Below, in pieces: positions 9,054 through 17,874 of a DNA stretch of 64,000 nt. Location of the stretch: assembly GCF_900101395.1 (NCBI RefSeq), contig NZ_FMZO01000001.1, positions 740,636 to 804,635 of the forward strand, given 5' to 3'. Under the pieces are notes generated by a model. The model had not been told where the DNA came from. It searched no databases and saw only the letters and a list, made by a program, of their open reading frames with translations. The position numbers were made by a program, and so were the translations under genes. Numbering within the stretch: position 1 is the stretch's first letter; each line of letters starts with the position of its first letter. This DNA comes from Niabella drilacis. Lineage in GTDB: Bacteria; Bacteroidota; Bacteroidia; Chitinophagales; Chitinophagaceae.

Positions 9054-10208
9054 ATGGATTTTCAATTGTCAGAAGAACAGCAAATGATCCGGCAGGCGGC
9101 CCGCGATTTTGCAAACCAGGAATGCCTTCCGGGGGTGATTGAACGCGATGAGCAGCAAAAATTTCCAAGAGAGCAGATCGAAAAACTGGCGGACCTTGGG
9201 TTCATGGGTATGATGGTGAAGCCTGAATATGGCGGTGCCGGGCTCGATACGATCAGCTACGTACTGGCGATGGAAGAGATCTCAAAAGTAGATGCCAGTG
9301 TGAGTGTATGTATGAGCGTGAACAACAGCCTGGTCTGTTATGGATTACAGGAGTTTGGTACGGAAGCCCAGAAACAGCAGTACCTGGTACCCCTGGCGCA
9401 GGGTAAAAAAGAAGGACAGCTATATATTGGCGCGTTTTTGCTGAGTGAGCCGGAAGCCGGCAGCGACGCCACTTCCCAGCAGACGACCGCGGAGGACAAA
9501 GGGGATCACTATCTCCTGAACGGGACCAAGAACTGGATCACCAATGGCAGCAGTGCCTCGGTGTACCTGGTGATTGCGCAAACCGACCGGTCAAAAGGAT
9601 CGAAGGGTATTAACGCGTTTATTGTAGAAAAGAGCTGGCCCGGTGTAACGGTGGCCGCTAAAGAAAATAAAATGGGCATCCGGGGAAGTGATACGCATAC
9701 GATCCTTTTTTCGGATGTGAAAGTGCCGAAGGAGAACCGGATCGGGGAGGATGGTTTCGGGTTTAAGTTTGCTATGAAAACCCTGGCGGGGGGGCGTATC
9801 GGGATTGCCTCCCAGGCGCTGGGCATTGCGGGCGGGGCCTTTGAGCGGGCAAGGGATTATGCGAAAACAAGAAAGGCTTTCGGAACGGAAATTATGAACC
9901 ACCAGGCCATTGCTTTTAAGCTGGCGGATATGGCACTGAAAATTGAGGCCGCGCGTTTGCTCTGTTTAAAGGCCGCCTGGGAAAAGGATCAGCATCTGAA
10001 TTATGATATCAGTTCTTCTATGGCGAAACTCTTTGCCTCCGAAACAGCTATGTGGGCCGCCGTGGAAGCTGTGCAGGTACATGGTGGTTATGGCTTTGTA
10101 AAAGAATACCATGTAGAGCGGCTGATGCGCGATGCGAAGATCACCCAGATCTATGAAGGCACCAGCGAAGTGCAGCGGATCGTGATCAGCCGGGGCGTTT
10201 TGAAGTAG
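9054..10208 (+). CDS. acyl-CoA dehydrogenase (short-chain/butyryl type)
   Basis: 384 residues, the normal length of a soluble flavin acyl-CoA dehydrogenase. It begins MDFQLSEEQQMIRQAARDFA, has the FAD/substrate motif LSEPEAGSDA and ITNGSSA, and ends with the catalytic-base motif IYEGTSEVQ, with E368 as the expected base. It oxidises acyl-CoA to enoyl-CoA and passes electrons to electron-transfer flavoprotein. The butyryl/isobutyryl-type substrate range is inferred from overall similarity. The divergent mutase gene suggests shared use in branched-chain or odd-chain acyl-CoA breakdown. Confidence 0.93.
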   Translation: MDFQLSEEQQMIRQAARDFANQECLPGVIERDEQQKFPREQIEKLADLGFMGMMVKPEYGGAGLDTISYVLAMEEISKVDASVSVCMSVNNSLVCYGLQEFGTEAQKQQYLVPLAQGKKEGQLYIGAFLLSEPEAGSDATSQQTTAEDKGDHYLLNGTKNWITNGSSASVYLVIAQTDRSKGSKGINAFIVEKSWPGVTVAAKENKMGIRGSDTHTILFSDVKVPKENRIGEDGFGFKFAMKTLAGGRIGIASQALGIAGGAFERARDYAKTRKAFGTEIMNHQAIAFKLADMALKIEAARLLCLKAAWEKDQHLNYDISSSMAKLFASETAMWAAVEAVQVHGGYGFVKEYHVERLMRDAKITQIYEGTSEVQRIVISRGVLK

Positions 10209-10518
10209 GGGCCACGAAAGGATCCCATGTCCTTTGGATCAATGGGGGCGTTCTCCACGTTCCGCAAGTTGCCCATACCTGCGCTTCTATGGCAGCCGCC
10301 AAAAAAAAACGGAGTTTTAGCGCCTACCATGTTGGGCACTGAAGCACCAAAACACTGAAAGCATGGATTTCCGGATCCGTCAGTCACTAAAAGCATTTAC
10401 TAAGGGTGTCAAAATCTGTGTCTCAGCGTCTCTGTGGCTTATTCCCCATGAACAATCGTTTGCGCATTTTTTAGCCATACATAATCTGTATTTTACCGCA
10501 TCATCAAATTCTATAAAT
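10209..10518. other. intergenic region with one dispersed repeat motif
   Basis: About 310 bases. The block at 10412-10438 (TCTGTGTCTCAGCGTCTCTG and on) matches 4694-4720. In-frame codons upstream of the M60 gene extend through this gap but do not encode a signal peptide. Nothing else is seen. Confidence 0.4.
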
Positions 10519-12093
10519 ATGAGAATCGGGCTGCTTACGGCTTGCTTATTGGGCTGGTTGATTGCGGGAGCACAAACTCCGGACATTGCACAGATCGAAA
10601 AAGATCTGAAGGTTTTTAAGACGCCGATGGCGCTGGAACTAAAAAAACGGGTAAAGAAAAAAGATATTGAAAACATCAGTGATCCCCAGTTAAAAGCGGC
10701 AGCCCTCCTGATGGCTGGTAAAAAATATGAGACCGCTTACCGGGTAGCCGATTATGCGGCATGGCTGAAACCTACCACGCTTGGACGGGAATTGATGATC
10801 GGGGATGGATACAGTAAATATGAGGGGATCACCGGGATCTATCTTCCCATAGGCCGGCAGGTTATTTTGGTAGAAGGCATTGCCCCGGGAAAGGAACTGC
10901 GGTTACTGGTACCTAACTGGAACCGGCGCGCGCCGGAGGGTATTGAGCCAACAAAGGATCCTGCCGGCTGGGGTATTAAACGGCAGGAATTTCCGCTCAG
11001 GAACGGGGTCAATATCATTGACCTGCAAAAATACGACGGGCTGGCCTATATTGATTATTACTCCGATGAACCGGAAAAAGAGCAGCCCGTCCGGGTGCAT
11101 TTTGTAGACGGAAAAGTGAATGGTTATTTTGATATTACAAAGAACAGTGATGCAGACTGGAACCGGTTGATCGATCATGCGGTGTACCCCGTGATCGATG
11201 CAAGGGGACGTCATATCCAGATCGCCTACCCGGCGGAGGACTGTAAAAAATATGCATACGGAAAGGGCGTGGAACTGATCAGTAATTATGATTCGCTGGT
11301 ATACCGCCAGCACCGGCTCCTGGGGCTGATCAAATACAATAAAGTTCCAAAGAATCATATCCTGGCACGGGTAAATTACAACTATTACATGTTCCGTGAC
11401 GGGGATGGCGTTGCCTATATGGGTACGAAGCCCGGCAATGCCATGCCGCTGGTGGTGGATCCGGCCCGTGTGATCAAAGGTGATCCCTGCTGGGGCTTTA
11501 GTCATGAGGTCGGCCATGTGCATCAGTTAAGACCCTACCTGAACTGGGGGGGATTGGGAGAAGTAAGCAATAATATTTTCTCGCTTTACGGGACCACCTC
11601 TTTTGGAAACAAAAGCCGCATCTCGGAACAAAAGAATTATCAGAAGGCACGTGACAGCATCATTGCCCGTAAGATCTGCTACCTGCAGGATAATGATGTT
11701 TTTAACCGGCTGATCCCTTTCTGGCAGCTGCAGCTTTATTTTACAGGTGCCGGCGGATATGCTGATTTTTACCCGGATCTTTTTGAAGCTTTTCGTCAGC
11801 AGGGAGCGGCTGAAAGCGGTAAGGAACACCGTTCCGGGGGATGGGGCAACCGGGGCCGGAACCCTGCGGTTTATCAGCTGAATTTTGTAAAAACAGTTTG
11901 TAAGGTCGGGAAAACGGACCTTACCGGCTTCTTTGAAAAATATGGGTTCTTCTATGTAGGTAAATTTGAGTTTGGCGATTATGGCAACTACAATTATGAA
12001 ATGACGCAGGAGATGGCGGACGCCTGTAAGAAGGAGATCGCTGCCATGAACCTGCCCCAACCCAAAGTAGATCTGACGACACTTGAAGACTAA
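10519..12093 (+). CDS. secreted M60-like (enhancin/mucinase type) metallopeptidase
   Basis: 524 residues from the ATG at 10519, chosen because it opens the signal peptide MRIGLLTACLLGWLIAGAQ; an in-frame reading from 10363 adds 52 residues without export character. The zinc motif HEVGH is at residues 329-333 (GFSHEVGHVHQ), followed by a Glu in GGLGEVSNN that fits the third ligand position of the M60 family (HExxH then a downstream E). M60-like enzymes cut O-glycosylated mucin-type proteins. The neighbouring GH27 galactosidase would fit a glycoprotein-using function. Family call firm, substrate inferred. Confidence 0.85.
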   Translation: MRIGLLTACLLGWLIAGAQTPDIAQIEKDLKVFKTPMALELKKRVKKKDIENISDPQLKAAALLMAGKKYETAYRVADYAAWLKPTTLGRELMIGDGYSKYEGITGIYLPIGRQVILVEGIAPGKELRLLVPNWNRRAPEGIEPTKDPAGWGIKRQEFPLRNGVNIIDLQKYDGLAYIDYYSDEPEKEQPVRVHFVDGKVNGYFDITKNSDADWNRLIDHAVYPVIDARGRHIQIAYPAEDCKKYAYGKGVELISNYDSLVYRQHRLLGLIKYNKVPKNHILARVNYNYYMFRDGDGVAYMGTKPGNAMPLVVDPARVIKGDPCWGFSHEVGHVHQLRPYLNWGGLGEVSNNIFSLYGTTSFGNKSRISEQKNYQKARDSIIARKICYLQDNDVFNRLIPFWQLQLYFTGAGGYADFYPDLFEAFRQQGAAESGKEHRSGGWGNRGRNPAVYQLNFVKTVCKVGKTDLTGFFEKYGFFYVGKFEFGDYGNYNYEMTQEMADACKKEIAAMNLPQPKVDLTTLED

Positions 12094-12439
12094 GTAGCGA
12101 TCCGCTGTCAGCGTTGAGATTGGAGATCCGGGAATCAATGTCGTTTCCTTACGGGGGGCTATGGTTGGTCTGAATCCTTTCAGGGTTAAAAAAGGCTTCC
12201 GGTAAAAGCTTCGCTCCTTAAACAATATCACCGGGTCGGCAGCTCTCGGATCTTTAAAGCGCCCCGCAGCGTTCTGTGGATACCCGTGGAACCTGTGAGC
12301 GATCTGCCAGGCATCGGTCTGTCAAAGCAACGATATTACATCCGGCATTCCGGATCGGGCATCGGGAACAGAACCGGATAACGGTAACATGAGTGTCGGA
12401 TGAATGATAGACGTTTAGATCCTTTAAAAAATATTGCTG
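12094..12439. other. intergenic region, nothing recognised
   Basis: About 345 bases between the M60-like and GH27 genes. I see no gene, terminator with a U-tract, or clear TAnnTTTG promoter box. Confidence 0.3.
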
Positions 12440-13663
12440 ATGAAAAAGCAGATCATTCTTTGGGTTGTATCGCTGATGATGGTATCGGGTATTTACGGGC
12501 AACCGGCAAAGCCGGCCCAGGGGCATCATACCCCGATGATGGGCTGGGCCAGCTGGAATAATTTCAAGGTCCATATCAATGAGCAGATCATCCGGGCTCA
12601 AACGGATGCACTATTAACCAGCGGTATGAAGGCGGCCGGCTATAGCTTCATCAATATCGATGATGGGTTTTACGGAGGCCGGGATGGCAACGGCGCTATA
12701 AAAAGTCACCCGGTACGGTTCCCTCATGGTATGGGTGCCCTGGTAGCCTATATCCACTCCAAAGGCTTAGGGGCAGGCACCTACAGCGATGCAGGCATCA
12801 ACACCTGCGGCTCCTATTGGGATAAAGATTCCATTGGTATCGGGATGGGGCTTTACGGGCATGAACGGCAGGACCTGGAGCTGATGCTGAATAAATGGGG
12901 CTTTGACTTTATTAAGGTAGATTGGTGCGGGGGGGAATGGCTGGGACTGGATGAGCAAACAAGGTATACGGAGATCGGCCGGCTGATCAACGCGATAAAG
13001 CCGGGTGTCTTATATAATGTTTGCCGCTGGAAATTTCCCGGGAAATGGGTGGTGAATGTTGCTAATTCCTGGAGGGTATCCGGAGATATACGGGAGCAGT
13101 TCGATGCCATTGCAAAGATCATCGATCTGAATGCGGACCTGTGGCCTTATTGCGGGCCGGGGCATGTGAATGATATGGACATGCTGCAGGTAGGCCGGGG
13201 GATGAGTTATGAAGAAGATAAAGCGCATTTTTCGATGTGGTGTATGCTGAACTCGCCCCTGCTGGCCGGCAATGATCTTACAAAAATGTCGGAGCAAACG
13301 CTTCAGATTCTTACCAATAAAGATATGATCGCCATCAATCAGGATCCGCTGGTATACCAGGCACGCAGGTTGCGGGATGACGGTGACCAGGAGGTATGGG
13401 CCCGGCCGTTGAAACATACCATGAGCGGCGAAATAGCGGTAGCGCTTTTTAACCGGGCAAAAGAAAAAGCGGTGATCCGGTTTCAGCCCGATTCTCTAAG
13501 TATTGATGCGGGAAAGGGATATACGATGCTGGACGTTTGGAGTAAAAAAACGTATACCCGTTCTACCAATAGGGAACAATCATTTGAGGTACCGGCACAT
13601 GGTGTAGTGGTATTGCGGATAAAAGGAACCGCCCTTCCGTATAATGTATTCCAGTATAAATGA
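12440..13663 (+). CDS. secreted alpha-galactosidase, glycoside hydrolase family 27
   Basis: 407 residues with signal peptide MKKQIILWVVSLMMVSGIYG; the ATG at 12440 is preferred over a TTG two codons upstream. GH27 motifs appear in order: PMMGWASWNNF, FINIDDGFYGG, GTYSDAGINTCG, and FIKVDWCGG with the expected nucleophile D161. NDMDMLQVG carries the expected acid/base near D247. Family members release terminal alpha-1,6- or alpha-1,3-linked galactose (some act on beta-L-arabinopyranose or alpha-GalNAc). A C-terminal beta-sandwich of about 90 residues completes the usual architecture. The product should be periplasmic. Confidence 0.93.
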   Translation: MKKQIILWVVSLMMVSGIYGQPAKPAQGHHTPMMGWASWNNFKVHINEQIIRAQTDALLTSGMKAAGYSFINIDDGFYGGRDGNGAIKSHPVRFPHGMGALVAYIHSKGLGAGTYSDAGINTCGSYWDKDSIGIGMGLYGHERQDLELMLNKWGFDFIKVDWCGGEWLGLDEQTRYTEIGRLINAIKPGVLYNVCRWKFPGKWVVNVANSWRVSGDIREQFDAIAKIIDLNADLWPYCGPGHVNDMDMLQVGRGMSYEEDKAHFSMWCMLNSPLLAGNDLTKMSEQTLQILTNKDMIAINQDPLVYQARRLRDDGDQEVWARPLKHTMSGEIAVALFNRAKEKAVIRFQPDSLSIDAGKGYTMLDVWSKKTYTRSTNREQSFEVPAHGVVVLRIKGTALPYNVFQYK

Positions 13664-13871
13664 GACGTTAGAATTGAGACAGGCGAATTGAGATTTTATG
13701 CGTAAGATCTGAGTTCGATGAGCCGGCAGACCAGGAGCTACAACCGGGATATTGGATATTGCCTGTCACCTCCAGACCAGCACTCTGATCCCATATCTTA
13801 AATGCCAGGTCTTCTGTTCCATGTCTCAATGCTGCGGCTGAAATCTCTGGCATAATCCGTACTTTTACCCC

Positions 13872-14546
13872 ATGTCGGTAAATGAACAGAATTATAAAGC
13901 CATTCTTGCAAAGACAGAAACAGCCGGAGCTACTCTGGTAGCTGTTTCCAAGCTAAAACCGGTAAGCGATATAAAGGCTTTGTATGACCTGGGGCAGCGG
14001 GATTTTGGGGAAAATTATGTACAGGAGCTCGCAGAAAAACAACCGCAGTTGCCGGACGATATCCGCTGGCATTTTATCGGGCATCTGCAATCCAACAAGG
14101 TTAAATATATTGCGTCGTTTGTGCACCTGATCCAGGGAGTGGATAGTGAGAGGCTGCTGGTTGAAATTGATAAACAGGCACGGAAAAACGGCCGTATCAT
14201 CGATTGTCTGTTACAGGTGCATGTAGCGCAGGAGGAAACAAAATTTGGTTTCGACGGCGGGGAGGTTACGGCATTGCTCGGCCGGATCGGGTCGGGCGTA
14301 CTGGTGCTGCCAAATGTGCGTGTAAAAGGCCTGATGGCCATGGCCAGTTTTACAGAGGATGCCGATCAGCTGAAGCAGGAGTTCACCGCAATGAAAGCAC
14401 TTTTTGAAAAGAGCTTCAAACCTGAAACTTCAGACCTGAAACTTCAAACATTATCCATGGGTATGAGCGGTGATTATGAGCTGGCGCTGGAATGCGGAAG
14501 CACGATGATCCGGGTGGGAAGCCTGTTGTTTGGCGCAAGGGGATGA
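13872..14546 (+). CDS. YggS family PLP homeostasis protein
   Basis: 224 residues, the usual length of the YggS/PROSC family. K27 in AVSKLKP is the expected pyridoxal-phosphate Lys. Further family motifs are FGENYVQE, WHFIGHLQSNK, KFGF and LSMGMSGDYELAL, ending GSTMIRVGSLLFGAR. The family binds PLP without known enzymatic activity and keeps B6 vitamer and amino-acid pools balanced in the cytoplasm. Just before the SMGMSGDY motif the protein has PETSDLKLQT, encoded by a near-repeat of CTGAAACTTCAGA units; this looks like low-complexity DNA absorbed in frame. Confidence 0.94.
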   Translation: MSVNEQNYKAILAKTETAGATLVAVSKLKPVSDIKALYDLGQRDFGENYVQELAEKQPQLPDDIRWHFIGHLQSNKVKYIASFVHLIQGVDSERLLVEIDKQARKNGRIIDCLLQVHVAQEETKFGFDGGEVTALLGRIGSGVLVLPNVRVKGLMAMASFTEDADQLKQEFTAMKALFEKSFKPETSDLKLQTLSMGMSGDYELALECGSTMIRVGSLLFGARG

Positions 14547-14730
14547 CCAGCCCGCTTTCAGCGATCAGCCCTCAGTGGGTTCCGGAACGCCGGAAGAGAA
14601 CCCTGGAACATCAGGCGCCAGAACCTATCAGCCCCAAACGTCGGGCCGGGGACAAAAAAGAGGCCTTTGGCGTATTTGCGGCTGGAAATTAAATTAAGCG
14701 TAACTTCACATCAGTGTTTTTAAATAGCTT

Positions 14731-15417
14731 ATGATGGATATGATGGAGCAACTGATCCATGCTTTTGAAGAAGAAAAGTTTAACCTGGAAAGATTTATAA
14801 GAGAAGCCCTGTTGAACAGCCCGGAAGGACCGGATTATCTGACGGCGCTCCAATATGAAAAGGGATTGGACGGAACCAACCATGCCCTGGGAGTCTTGCG
14901 TACATTGGAGGACCGGTATTACCGGAAGAAGGAATGGCACCGCCATTGCATCAGGCGTTTCAGGGAGGCTGTCCGGGAGGGAAGGTCTTCCTATGCACTC
15001 CGTTTCCTGGAAGAGGAAAAAGCGCTGCTGAGCGTGTTGGAGATGCTGCCTTCAGATTGTCCGGATAAAAGTTATATCCTTCGGGAAACGTTCCGGGAGC
15101 TTACTGCGGGGGCCATTTCCGGATTTAAGTGGGTGCTTCGTAAGAATTTATATTTCCGCTTCCTGTATAAGCCGGGAAAAAAGGCTGTTTTTTGTGACCT
15201 GGTTTTTACCGGCAGGGAAAATAGGTCCTCTATTGAAACGGGGCGGCTGTCCTCAAAAGGATTTGTACCGGTCAGTGCTCGGCGCCTGCGTTTGAAATGG
15301 CCATGCCACAAAGAAGGGGTGGAGATCGATGGCCTGATGGTGCATCTTTCTGCAGTGATCTTTAATGCACTGTGTATTTTCCCGGAAGGCAGCGAAAGCC
15401 ACCTGGAGCTTTTCTGA
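14731..15417 (+). CDS. hypothetical protein
   Basis: 228 residues; I do not recognise the family. The N-terminal half is mostly charged alpha-helix (EEEKFNLERFIREALL, YYRKKEWHRHCIRRFREAVR, ALRFLEEEKALL). The C-terminal half is mixed and ends in a Cys/Phe-rich stretch. There is no signal peptide or membrane segment, so it should be cytoplasmic. The coding potential is good and the frame is open over its whole length. The start is uncertain among ATGs at 14731, 14734, 14740 and 14743. Confidence 0.6.
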   Translation: MMDMMEQLIHAFEEEKFNLERFIREALLNSPEGPDYLTALQYEKGLDGTNHALGVLRTLEDRYYRKKEWHRHCIRRFREAVREGRSSYALRFLEEEKALLSVLEMLPSDCPDKSYILRETFRELTAGAISGFKWVLRKNLYFRFLYKPGKKAVFCDLVFTGRENRSSIETGRLSSKGFVPVSARRLRLKWPCHKEGVEIDGLMVHLSAVIFNALCIFPEGSESHLELF

Positions 15418-15437
15418 TCAGCTGCAGGCATTACAAA

Positions 15438-16142
15438 TTAAAACCGTGTATATGCTGCCAGCTGTATTGCGTTGTTCATAGTGTTGACGGTTGGTCCCTT
15501 CACCGCCTGGTTCAGGTAACCCGCCTCTATATCAAATTTTGGTGAGGCGCGGTATCCCAGGGCAATATAGGCCCGGTTCTGATCAAAGAAGGATCCGTTG
15601 AGTTTGTCTTTGTTCTGAAGGTTGAAAAACAGTTCGTTTTGTAATGCCGCAAATGGCCCTTTTTTGAATCCATTCTCGTTCCGTATGAGAGGCTGTATGC
15701 CCCGGAAAAAATACCGCAGCCGTTGCGAAAAAATGTCGCTACCCGGTCTTTCGATGAATCGTTGTTCCAGCCGGAATCGGTGGCTGAGAGCCCCGGAAAG
15801 CAACGGATGAATGACGGTGTATTGCTCCCAGATGCGGTGTTCCGTTAAGGTGCGCCCATTGGTGATATCCGGTGCCGGGAAGGTGGGGGCATACAGGTAT
15901 CCCAGGGTAGCGGTCTGGTTGGGCCTGATATAATAGCTGATGCCCGGCCGTACCAGTATATTCCGCACACCGTTCCAGTTGTCGCGGGTACGTACCTGGA
16001 TGTCGGAATACAATCCCCATTTCCGATCCAGCCGGGTATTATGAAACCAGGCAGCCCAGCCGGTTTGCTCAGAGCGTGTTTGACAAACTGCCGCTGCAGG
16101 TATTATGAAAAAGAACAGGAAAATAGAAACTCTGGCAATCAT
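15438..16142 (-). CDS. DUF2490 outer membrane beta-barrel-like protein
   Basis: 234 residues from the ATG at 16142, which opens the signal peptide MIARVSIFLFFFIIPAAAVC; a TTG at 16178 would add 12 residues. The body has DUF2490 features: WAAWFHNTRLDRKWGLYSDI, RNILVRPGISYYI, EHRIWEQY and RFRLEQRFIER, alternating aromatic/polar residues as in an outer-membrane barrel, and a terminal Phe. Function of the family is unknown. It diverges from the nuclease/phosphatase-like gene. Confidence 0.85.
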   Translation of the reverse strand: MIARVSIFLFFFIIPAAAVCQTRSEQTGWAAWFHNTRLDRKWGLYSDIQVRTRDNWNGVRNILVRPGISYYIRPNQTATLGYLYAPTFPAPDITNGRTLTEHRIWEQYTVIHPLLSGALSHRFRLEQRFIERPGSDIFSQRLRYFFRGIQPLIRNENGFKKGPFAALQNELFFNLQNKDKLNGSFFDQNRAYIALGYRASPKFDIEAGYLNQAVKGPTVNTMNNAIQLAAYTRF

Positions 16143-16201
16143 ACCGGATAGATGATTTGTAAAAAAATTTTTTTCCAAAACAGAAAAGCATAAAAAAGGT
16201 T

Positions 16202-16209
16202 TAAATTTG
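16202..16209 (+). promoter_or_regulatory. -7 promoter box upstream of the EEP-family lipoprotein gene
   Basis: TAAATTTG fits TAnnTTTG and ends 19 bases before the ATG at 16229. The gap to the divergent DUF2490 start is only 86 bases, so this short region must hold both promoters. Confidence 0.45.
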
Positions 16210-16228
16210 GGTCAGGAAATAATAACTT

Positions 16229-17161
16229 ATGAAACACCTGTTACCTGCACTAATACTGCTGGCCACCTGTTGGTCCTGCTCAAAAGACCGTACTTCCAAC
16301 CAGGGAGGCACTGGCGATACCACACAGTTAAAAAATTACACCAAGGATCTAACCATAGTTAACTGGAATATTGAATGGTTTGGTTCCTCACGGTTTGCGG
16401 GGGATCCGGGTGTCCAGGAATCCAATGCCGGCAGGATCCTGCGTTATCTGGATGCCGATCTGTACGGGATCTGCGAAGTGGTAGATACAGCCCGGTTTGG
16501 AAGCATGATCCGGCGCTATATGGGCGGCGAATTCCGGTATGTGATCAGCCCCTATCCAAGGATCGATCAGAAACTGGCCATCGTCTATAATAAAAATATT
16601 TTCAGAAATGTACGCGCACGGCCATTTATGAGTACGAGCGCGACAGCTGCCGTGTACTTTGCTTCCGGGCGTTTCCCGTTCCTGTTTACCGCAGAGGCAG
16701 TCGTAAACGGTCAAAGAAATACGGTGCACTTTATCCTGCTTCATGCAAAAGCCGGCAGCGGCAGGGATGCCTATGAGCAGCGGAGTGATGGCTCCCGGGA
16801 GCTCAAGGATAGTATCGATACCTATCTCCCGGGTCAGAACTGCATGGTTTTCGGCGATTTTAATGACCATCTTAATGGCAGCATTATACCGGGTTCAGCT
16901 TCTCCTTATCAGAATTTTATCAATGATGCGGCCCGCTATCGGCCGGTAACACTGCCCCTGAATGCTCCCGGGTACCAGTCAACGATCACCTTCCCGAATT
17001 CGGTAATTGACCAGCAGCTCATTTCCGGGAGGATGGCGTACTGGTACAGGAGCGGCTCGGCAAAGATCAGGACGGACGTGGTGGCCGTGGTTCCGGACTA
17101 CAGGTCCGGCAAAACATCTGATCACTACCCGGTATCGTCAGTATACAATATAGCCGACTGA
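16229..17161 (+). CDS. endonuclease/exonuclease/phosphatase family lipoprotein
   Basis: 310 residues. The signal peptide ends in a lipobox-like CWSC (Cys17), so the protein should be lipid-anchored. The EEP/DNase I-like fold is shown by NWNIEWFG near residue 45, the metal-ligand Glu in YGICEVVD (E83), FGDFNDHL near residue 210 and the terminal SDHYPV motif. The family cleaves phosphodiester or phosphomonoester bonds in nucleic acids or lipids; the substrate cannot be told from sequence. An extracellular nuclease that scavenges nucleotides is a fair guess. Confidence 0.85.
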   Translation: MKHLLPALILLATCWSCSKDRTSNQGGTGDTTQLKNYTKDLTIVNWNIEWFGSSRFAGDPGVQESNAGRILRYLDADLYGICEVVDTARFGSMIRRYMGGEFRYVISPYPRIDQKLAIVYNKNIFRNVRARPFMSTSATAAVYFASGRFPFLFTAEAVVNGQRNTVHFILLHAKAGSGRDAYEQRSDGSRELKDSIDTYLPGQNCMVFGDFNDHLNGSIIPGSASPYQNFINDAARYRPVTLPLNAPGYQSTITFPNSVIDQQLISGRMAYWYRSGSAKIRTDVVAVVPDYRSGKTSDHYPVSSVYNIAD

Positions 17162-17330
17162 CGGCAGAAGGGGCATTGAAACTGCTGCTGTGCTTGGGGA
17201 ATTATGACTGTTATAGACTCCAGGACCGGCTCCCCCTCCGGTACGGGAGTGTATCAGGCAGACCTGTCAGCGGAGAAAGACAGGATACTGAAAAAGCAGG
17301 CGCAATGGCGTGCTTTGGTGCAAATTAAAT

Positions 17331-17363
17331 TTTGTTTTTCCCTATGCAGAATTTGTAACTTTG
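17331..17363 (+). promoter_or_regulatory. promoter of the DoxX gene
   Basis: TTTG at 17331-17334 and TAACTTTG at 17356-17363, 21 bases apart, fit the Bacteroidota promoter pattern. The gene starts at 17407, leaving a leader of roughly 35 bases. A 63-codon frame at 17204-17395 overlaps this promoter and is not called. Confidence 0.65.
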
Positions 17364-17406
17364 CAGTGGTTCTTTGGTTTATCGGTTCACCTTAAAATAC
17401 AGCAAT

Positions 17407-17856
17407 ATGACACTGATTCAACGTATTGAGTTTTGGGGAGAAAAGCATCATCCTGCCTGGATGGATATCGTACGCATAGGGTTGGGAATATTCCTGATCT
17501 TTAAAGGCGTTCAGTTCATTAACAATTACAATACCCTGATGGACCTGATGCCGGACTGGATGTCGTTCAGTTCGTTTATGACCATTCTTATAGGGCATTA
17601 TATTGTAGGGGCCCATATCCTGGGTGGAGTCCTTATTACATTAGGATTGCTGACCAGGGCGGCCTGCCTGATGCAGATCCCCATCCTGCTGGGCGCCGTG
17701 TTCTTTGCCGGAATGTCTGGTAATGTGTTACACCCTTTTTCCAACCTGTTGCTGGCAATAGTGGTATTGCTGCTGCTGATCTACTTTTTAGTAGCCAGTA
17801 ACGGTCCCTGGTCGCTGGATGCGATTCATGCAGGGGAAGAGGAAAAGAAGCGGTAG
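17407..17856 (+). CDS. DoxX family integral membrane protein
   Basis: 149 residues from the ATG at 17407, which follows a promoter at 17331-17363; an upstream in-frame start would lie inside the promoter. Four hydrophobic segments are visible (about residues 17-35, 57-78, 82-100 and 110-130), as in the DoxX/SURF4-like family. RIGLGIFLIFKGV and GGVLITLGLLTRAA match the family repeats. Function is not settled; members have been linked to redox and sulfur stress. The gene converges with the RlaP2 gene, 18 bases away. Confidence 0.88.
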   Translation: MTLIQRIEFWGEKHHPAWMDIVRIGLGIFLIFKGVQFINNYNTLMDLMPDWMSFSSFMTILIGHYIVGAHILGGVLITLGLLTRAACLMQIPILLGAVFFAGMSGNVLHPFSNLLLAIVVLLLLIYFLVASNGPWSLDAIHAGEEEKKR

Positions 17857-17874
17857 GTCCATTATAAAATGAGC

